Below the pieces are notes generated by a model that was not told where the DNA came from, did not search any database, and saw only the letters and a list, made by a program, of their open reading frames with translations. From Aedes albopictus (lineage: Eukaryota > Arthropoda > Insecta > Diptera > Culicidae), in NCBI RefSeq assembly GCF_035046485.1, contig NC_085137.1, forward strand, positions 40,851,155 to 40,915,154: a stretch of DNA of 64,000 bases, written 5' to 3'. Positions 58,104-64,000 of the stretch are shown here, in pieces (positions within the stretch are counted from its first letter, which is position 1; the number at the start of each line of letters is the position of its first letter). The position numbers and the translations under genes were made by a program.

Positions 58104-59930
58104 GCTGGGATAGGGCTCGAAACACGGATAAGACTTCTAGGCATTTTTTTAAACGCTGAGATGAAAGTTTGTAAATAACCTGCGAAGTGAAAGTGAATGC
58201 TGGAAGGATTTAAGCGAAAAGTGAAACGTGGAAGATCTTAAACACCTGTCGGGTGTGTGATTTGAATAAAACAAGGTTTTAGTTTTATGATAGCCGTATG
58301 ATAACCATCAGATGATCCTAGGTTTAGATTCTGAACGAGGCATAGTGTATTCGAGATTGTGGGGAAGAGCTATATATGAGGAGAGCACTATGGGGTTATA
58401 GCGTCAAAGTTGAAAGCATGCGTACGTAGTTATTGTAAGTGTGAATATTATGTGATGTAGACTTGTGTTGACTTTGGGTGTTCCGGAGGCCAAAGTATTG
58501 CTACGTTCGAAATAGGGAGAGTAGTCAAGTTATCGTGAAAGTGTGAGTTACTTTTTAGGTTAGGGTATAGCTTGTAAGCATCATCGTGCGTAACGTAAAA
58601 TGTGCATTTTTTCTAATTACTCGATTCAAGTCATGGGACTTACTGTAAAATATATGTTTCAGCAGTAACCTTGTTTTGCCGTGATAATGGGATAAACAAG
58701 TTTTGATTGAACCTGTTTATGGCAATATGTGAAACAATTTCTAATGAGAGGAATGTTTACAATGACTATATTCATGCAAAAAACGTTAGACTCTTTGAGA
58801 TATGTTCTAACAACACAGTTGACAAAAAGAAGATATTTCTTACCATTCTCTGCAAAGACAACTCATAGTCATTGTTAGAACCAGACATGGATTCAAAAAG
58901 CAGTACCCCTTCTCAGCACAGAATAACCCATATTCTTCCATTCGAAGACCCCTAGGCTGTTTCCTCTCGAAATTTTCATTTTTTTTTCAAATTTCTAGTG
59001 ATTTTCTGGGGAGGTGTTTGACTGGTCACTAGTAAGATTCTCGTCGTAATTTTCATACGAGGTACATACTAGTTATGGTACCTAGTTGTACCCAAGTTAT
59101 ACCTCTTATCTTTGTAACATTCTCGAAAACGAGCTTTTAATCTATCGCATACTTGTCCCTCAACCGAATCAGTCGCTTTTAACACATATGTTACAGACCC
59201 AAGTGCACAAGTTGACGCAATTAAAATGTCAGTTCACTTTATCTGTCAAGTGCAAATAATAAAAACAAAAAAATATACATCGCAGTCTGGTATAGGAAAT
59301 CAGAGTGATAATAGTCCTAGTTTGTGTATATTCATATCTTAAGTAACGCATTAGCTCCTATTGTAACGACACACGTTACTTATCACGTAAACTTCTAGCA
59401 TGACAATAATCTATATTATAATATCAAGCATTAGCTATGGTTCGTATTAAGTATTAAATGTGTATTCGATCATAAGATGGAAACGATGCCACCGTCCACT
59501 ACTGGTGGCATCGAACCACGTTTTGTTAAGTTTCCAACTGCATCGTACTATCTTCCGCTGTTTCTCCTCTCGTCGAACTAGATTCTATTTGGTCGCTTTA
59601 AAACTCCTAATTTTATCAATACTGCAGAGGAAAGTCTGAGAAATCGAAGAAATCGAAAAAGGAACCACCCTTAGAGACGAAATCAAAAACTAGTGAATCT
59701 GTTAAAAAGTTTTAACTTCTATTCTTGCGTTAGTTTCTTCTATCTACTGTATTACTAAACATCTGTTGATGAAGCGAAGACAATAACTGTTCTATCGACC
59801 TACCGACACTACCCTATTGACCTTTGTTGAAAATTTTCCACTATGGAATTATCGTTTTTATTTTGGACGTGTGATATAGGTTTAGGTACAATGAAATAAA
59901 AACATTCGAGTTAAAACTAGGTAGATTTTG
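58104..59930 (+). other. Transporter 3' UTR and downstream region
   Basis: AATAAA at 58265-58270 (about 160 bp past the stop) and at 59895-59900 are candidate poly(A) signals. The intervening 1.6 kb lacks transposon signatures, consistent with a long alternative 3' UTR. Confidence 0.45.
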
Positions 59931-60381
59931 TTTTTCAGTAGAAAACATTTAATTACTCCAAAGTCATTCCACAAACGGAATCGTAAAACTAATCCAGGCA
60001 ACGAAGCTCAAATACAGTGTAGGTATGAGTGTCGAACCAGGTTTGAAACATTATACACCGCCGGCTACCAGCATACATCCTTATCCGATACTAGCGTATT
60101 CAGTGTTTTTTGTGTTACCAACCTGCAAAATAAAAATTTCGATGGACAAAAATAAATGAGAGGAATTGGAATTGGCATTCGAAAAACATCTATTCGATGC
60201 TCTAGAAGGTTTTTCAAGAATGTAAACTTACACACACTAGAAAACAAAGTGGTTATAACCCAGCAGACTAAAGCAACTAAAGGATAATAAATTATACAAA
60301 ATATAAAACCAAAACTGTAGGGGGAATTGACATCGCAAGAAACCAGCATATTTTTACTAATATCCAGGTGTTGTCACTGTT
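59931..60381. other. Intergenic space between convergent transporter and Fuzzy genes
   Basis: Nothing recognised. The minus strand downstream of 60382 should carry the Fuzzy 3' UTR; no clear AATAAA on that strand was found nearby. Confidence 0.35.
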
Positions 60382-62347
60382 CTAAAATACGCCGAAAGCC
60401 TTGAGGACTGCCTTGAACATCTGCTCACGTTTAAATCTCAAATATTTACATAACAATGCACCTAATCATCTTCTTATCAAGTAAGCTTAACCATTGTAGA
60501 GTATCGTTTAAAACTTATTCTAAAGATTCCTTGAAGAATTTCTCCGAATATGCCTTGGGGATTTTTACAAATCACCGATTTTTTAAAAGGTTCTTCAAAA
60601 ATTTAAGTATTTAGGAATTCAAGCAAGGAATGTACCCAAGAATTCCATTAGAAATACTAAAAGAAAATTGATTTTGAAAAATTCGTTTTTCAAAAAACTA
60701 TAGGAATTTGATCATTTGGACTTTTTGGTAAATAGGGTAGCGAACCACTTGGGCAGCGGACGGTATTTTGGGCACTCTTCGCTATAACTCAGTCAATTCC
60801 AAACCAATTGACTTGAAATTTTGTACACGGCTAGATACGATACGTATCTCATCGCGTTCCAAAAATTGTGTCAATTGATTCAGAATTGGCTGAGTTGTAG
60901 CAGAAAAGTGCCCAAAATAGGACCCCTGCCGAGATGGTTCCACTTCCCTATTGTTGTTCTATTTTGTCATTGGATTCTAAGAAGTCTTCCATTCTTACCT
61001 CATGATATGGGTAGGAATCGCCGAAGTATACAACACGCACAGGATATTCTGCCCCTCCAGCAATGCGTGGCATTTGTGATAGTCCGAACACCAGTACTGT
61101 TCCAGGTTTATCACCTTGTCGCCATCCCGAAACATATCCTCCATTGCATCCACGGACTGGTGGAAGAAAGTACGCAGAATATCCAACCGATGGTTCCCCG
61201 ATAGGGTCCTTTTGCCCGTATTCGTCAGATGCACATTCCTCGAAATCACGTACTTCGAGTGTTCCTTACTCATCAGCAAGAATCCCAAAATGCTCGAGTC
61301 CAGCTCGACCGTCGCCGGATAATTCTTCGGATAGTTCTGTTCCGCCGTAATGAGCAAATCGATTTCATTCATCCAAAACTGCTGACTCATGGTTTGGAGC
61401 TTGTCGTACGGTGGCTCCGCTCCGCAAAGGGCACAAATGCTCACTCCTTGCGTTATCGGAATGCTGATAAACCGATACGCTATGCCCGGACTCTTCTTCG
61501 GCAGAAATACCGGCACGTCCTGTTGAATAGTGCTGGAAGCGTTCAACAGCACCATCAACAACTTCCGATCCACGATATCCAAGTCCCACCAGCCCTCGGT
61601 CCCACAGGCAACCTTCTGCCTGATCAAGATCGAGCAGAAGGGAGATCCGATCTGAACGCTGAACTCGTTCAACTTGACCAGCATTGCCATACTCTCCGGA
61701 CACAGTACGGCTTCGTTGTATCGGAAGAAGTCACTCTCCACCACCTCCAACAACTGATCAATCAGTGTATAACAATTCTTCAGCTCTCGCTTGAATCGAT
61801 CAATATTCTTGATCTTCTTGATCGCGGCGATCCCCACGCAGAACACCATGGAGTAGTACGAAAAGTCCATCAGATTGCGGAGAACCTTTTCGGTGATTCC
61901 CTTGGCAATGCCGATCATCATCAAAGTCCCATCGTACTCCTTCCATATGATCATTCCCTCCTCGAGGTACGTGATCGAGAGGTCCACGTTCTGCGACTTG
62001 CAGAACATATGAACCCCATTGAGGGATGCGATGGTCGAAAATGGGAGCTGAAACAAGGACAAACTCGGTCTTAAATTGGATCATCCTATTGAAAGCTTCT
62101 AGTTCTACTAACCCATTTCCAGCTGAATATGTCCCTTAGATATCTACACCACCGTGTTCAGAACCAGCACCGTCAGATTAGTGGAAAACAGATTTGCGTG
62201 ATCTTATCATATTAGGTGTTTGAGTGCATTGTTATTGAGGTGGCTACTGTTCCTTCAGGACAAACTTACATTCTCGCAATCACCCTTCTTTTTGGAATAG
62301 ATCGGAACGCCGCCATCCGATGTGAGGCACATCAAATGGATGGACAT
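60382..62347 (-). CDS. fy: Fuzzy (CPLANE planar polarity effector) homolog, three exons
   Basis: Exons 62347-62270, 62047-60999 and 60436-60382 join in phase into 393 aa (human FUZ is of similar length). Fuzzy acts with Inturned and WDPCP in planar cell polarity, wing-hair placement and ciliogenesis (known), using longin-type folds. Exon 1 gives MSIHLMCLTSDGGVPIYSKK, and exon 2 opens LPFSTIASLNGVHMF, a phrase nearly shared with vertebrate FUZ. ATEGWW-like GTEGWWDLD and VFLPKKSPGI also match the family layout. A stop at 60995 in exon 2 is inside a good donor (ATGAG/GTAAGA). Using the acceptor at 60437 adds a C-terminal 17 residues ending AVLKAFGVF. The 562-bp second intron contains a palindromic TA element (60735-60948). 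Confidence 0.9.
60735..60948. mobile_element. 214-bp palindromic TA element in Fuzzy intron 2
   Basis: Ends GGGTAGCGAACCACTTGGGC and, inverted, GAGATGGTTCCACTTCCC, with TA at 60733-60734 and 60949-60950. The core CTATAACTCAGTCAATTCCA matches 45952-46166. Confidence 0.75.
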
Positions 62348-64000
62348 TGTGATATTTCCTTTATCTCTAAACTAGAAAAACCATTCGAATTATCAATATC
62401 AACCTCTGTCTTAAACGGTACCCTAAAAAGCCGATACAAGCTCTCCGATTCTTCAACCTGTTGATGACGCCGTCCAATTATTTGGGTTTGTTTTGATTTC
62501 TCTTCGTTGCTGGCTCTGTTCCATCGTACCCAGCAGTTTTATATCCAACACGAAAGTTGTGCTACGTTTCGACCAGGTGTACTATGGGTCAAACAATATC
62601 ATCGGAGTATATCATTTGATTCTAATATTTTTTTAACGTGATTAATTCGTTTATGTACCAATTTATCAGAATATTGACAGCAGCTGACAACCATTTTTGA
62701 TGCATTTCATTGAGATGTTTTAGACAGTAATGTTGCCAGTAATTCTTTAATAATTTGCAGAAAAAATCTAAAAATTATGGCGAAGTGTATTGGATGAAAA
62801 CGTTCGAAATATGTTTTTTTTTTTTTAATTTTTAATAATGAAGTCCTGGGAATTATTTTTATTATTATTTTGCAACCCCTGAAGTAATTTTCTGCATTTG
62901 TTTTGAAGTAATTTTTGGCTAAGTTTTCCCATACAAAATCCCACTTGAAATCACAAAACGCAACCAATCGCTCCCATAATTTGCACAGTTGTTTTGGGAG
63001 CTAAAAAAAATTGAAAAAGCTTTATTCCGAGCAGATGCTTTCAAATTTAAATTTTCCCGTACAACTTTGACCCACTCTAATATTCAGATCAAGGGACACA
63101 TTTCTTCAAGCATTGTAAGAATTCCTGGTGAAATTTTTGTACTATTTATTTATTGGCAAACTTTATAACAGAGTTTTCTCCTACCTCTAGAATTACTTAG
63201 CCAAAAAAAAAAATGACAAATTAATCGGATGAATAAAAAAACCGAACAGAGTTTGTGGTAGAACTCATGGGGATATGTTGGAAGCAAATTAAAAAGCAAT
63301 TTCTGGGGTAATTCCCGGCAAAAAATCTGTGGATGAGAAGACCCAGGGACATAATTCTAGAAAACTTCCTGCAGTTAGGGTAATTTAATTCACTAATTGT
63401 TGTACACTAGCCAAACGTCGAGAAGTTTCTGAAAATCGTATTATAATTCTAAACCTAAGTAATTCTGGCTCAGTGTAAATGACTGATATAGATGCGTATA
63501 TACGAGTGCCACGAAATTGGACCGATTTAATAACAAAATAATATATATTTTCCTTCAAATATTTATTGAAGATTATGTACTGTTGATGACCCGAAAACTT
63601 CACAATTCTTAAAATAAATTTTAAGAAATTACTGTTACGAAATAAGCTTTGCTGAAAAACTGACCACAAATATCAAATTACACCATAGTAACAAGAGATG
63701 GGAGGACGTCCTTTGCACTTTTGCAATAGTTTGTAAATACCTTTTCATTGTTATAAATTATAATTATAAATTGTTTCATTGGATAAATTATGTTCTTTTA
63801 TTACACTTTCATTATACATCCTTGATCCAATTGTTGAACATTTATTTATTTTGGATGGGTCCTACGGACATTCCAGGAGGATTCCAGGGGCGTTCGATGG
63901 AACCCCACGGCACTTTAGGGGGTTTTATGGGTATTCCATGGGGTTTTATTAGCGTTCCATGCGATTCCAGGGATTTATAGGTGTTTTTCAGCGAGCTTCA
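62348..64000. other. Upstream of Fuzzy and window end
   Basis: The first 200 bp should contain the Fuzzy promoter; no motif stands out. 62700-63700 is AT-rich spacer. 63850-64000 is a G-rich degenerate repeat (ATTCCAGGGG, TTCCATGGGG) related in style to the phrase fields. No further gene was supported. Confidence 0.35.

Noticed and set aside
61229..62074. 281-codon plus-strand frame opposite Fuzzy
   Set aside because: His/Gln-rich antisense shadow of the conserved Fuzzy exon 2.
1..64000. CRISPR array, toxin-antitoxin or phage-type system
   Set aside because: The DNA is eukaryotic; tandem repeats seen are transposon-internal or phrase fields without regular repeat-spacer spacing.

Overview
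The window is animal nuclear DNA, almost certainly from a culicine mosquito (Aedes-type). It shows AT-rich spacers, GT-AG introns, insect-like proteins, a tRNA-derived SINE resembling the Aedes Feilai family, copia and non-LTR retrotransposons, and a very high load of short inverted-repeat (MITE-like) elements. No bacterial-style operon, CRISPR array, rRNA or functional tRNA gene was seen. A 500-base N gap lies at 16147-16646.

Four host genes can be read with exon precision. (1) 4321-9461 (+): a six-exon ATRIP/mus304 homolog (892 aa assembled), the DNA-damage checkpoint partner of ATR. (2) 10138-11228 (-): a three-exon AMP-activated kinase beta subunit (293 aa), convergent with ATRIP. (3) 20598-58103 (+): an SLC36/PAT-type amino-acid transporter (504 aa), whose 11-codon first exon is separated from the rest by an intron of about 33 kb. 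(4) 60382-62347 (-): a three-exon Fuzzy homolog (393 aa), a planar-polarity/ciliogenesis (CPLANE) longin protein, convergent with the transporter.

Layout: 1-4065 is transposon-rich, with a possible orphan terminal exon at 1732-1951 and a nested MITE pair forming the ATRIP upstream region. ATRIP intron 4 holds a LINE relic and four inverted-repeat elements nested inside each other. 11.5-16.1 kb is a string of MITEs. 16.1-19.4 kb is a copia element on the minus strand, broken by the N gap and a frameshift, with a recognisable 5' LTR and primer-binding site. 19.4-20.6 kb is the transporter 5' region. The giant transporter intron (20.6-53.8 kb) contains a 3.2-kb foldback element, a LINE relic carrying tiny secondary insertions, a nearly full-length but inactivated non-LTR element (31.1-35.6 kb) split by a hAT-type MITE, several TA-flanked palindromes, a SINE with a perfect 17-bp target duplication, and kilobases of degenerate repeats built from phrases like TTCCTCCAGAAATTC.

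The host genes are unrelated in pathway; nothing suggests an operon or a co-regulated module. I did not find a new enzymatic system. The most interesting material is insertion archaeology: micro-insertions of 21-39 bp with 13-17 bp target duplications, 76-77 bp palindromes with 4-bp duplications, a four-deep MITE nest, and the degenerate repeat fields. All boundaries were read by eye; splice junctions were checked for phase, but no transcript or database evidence was available.
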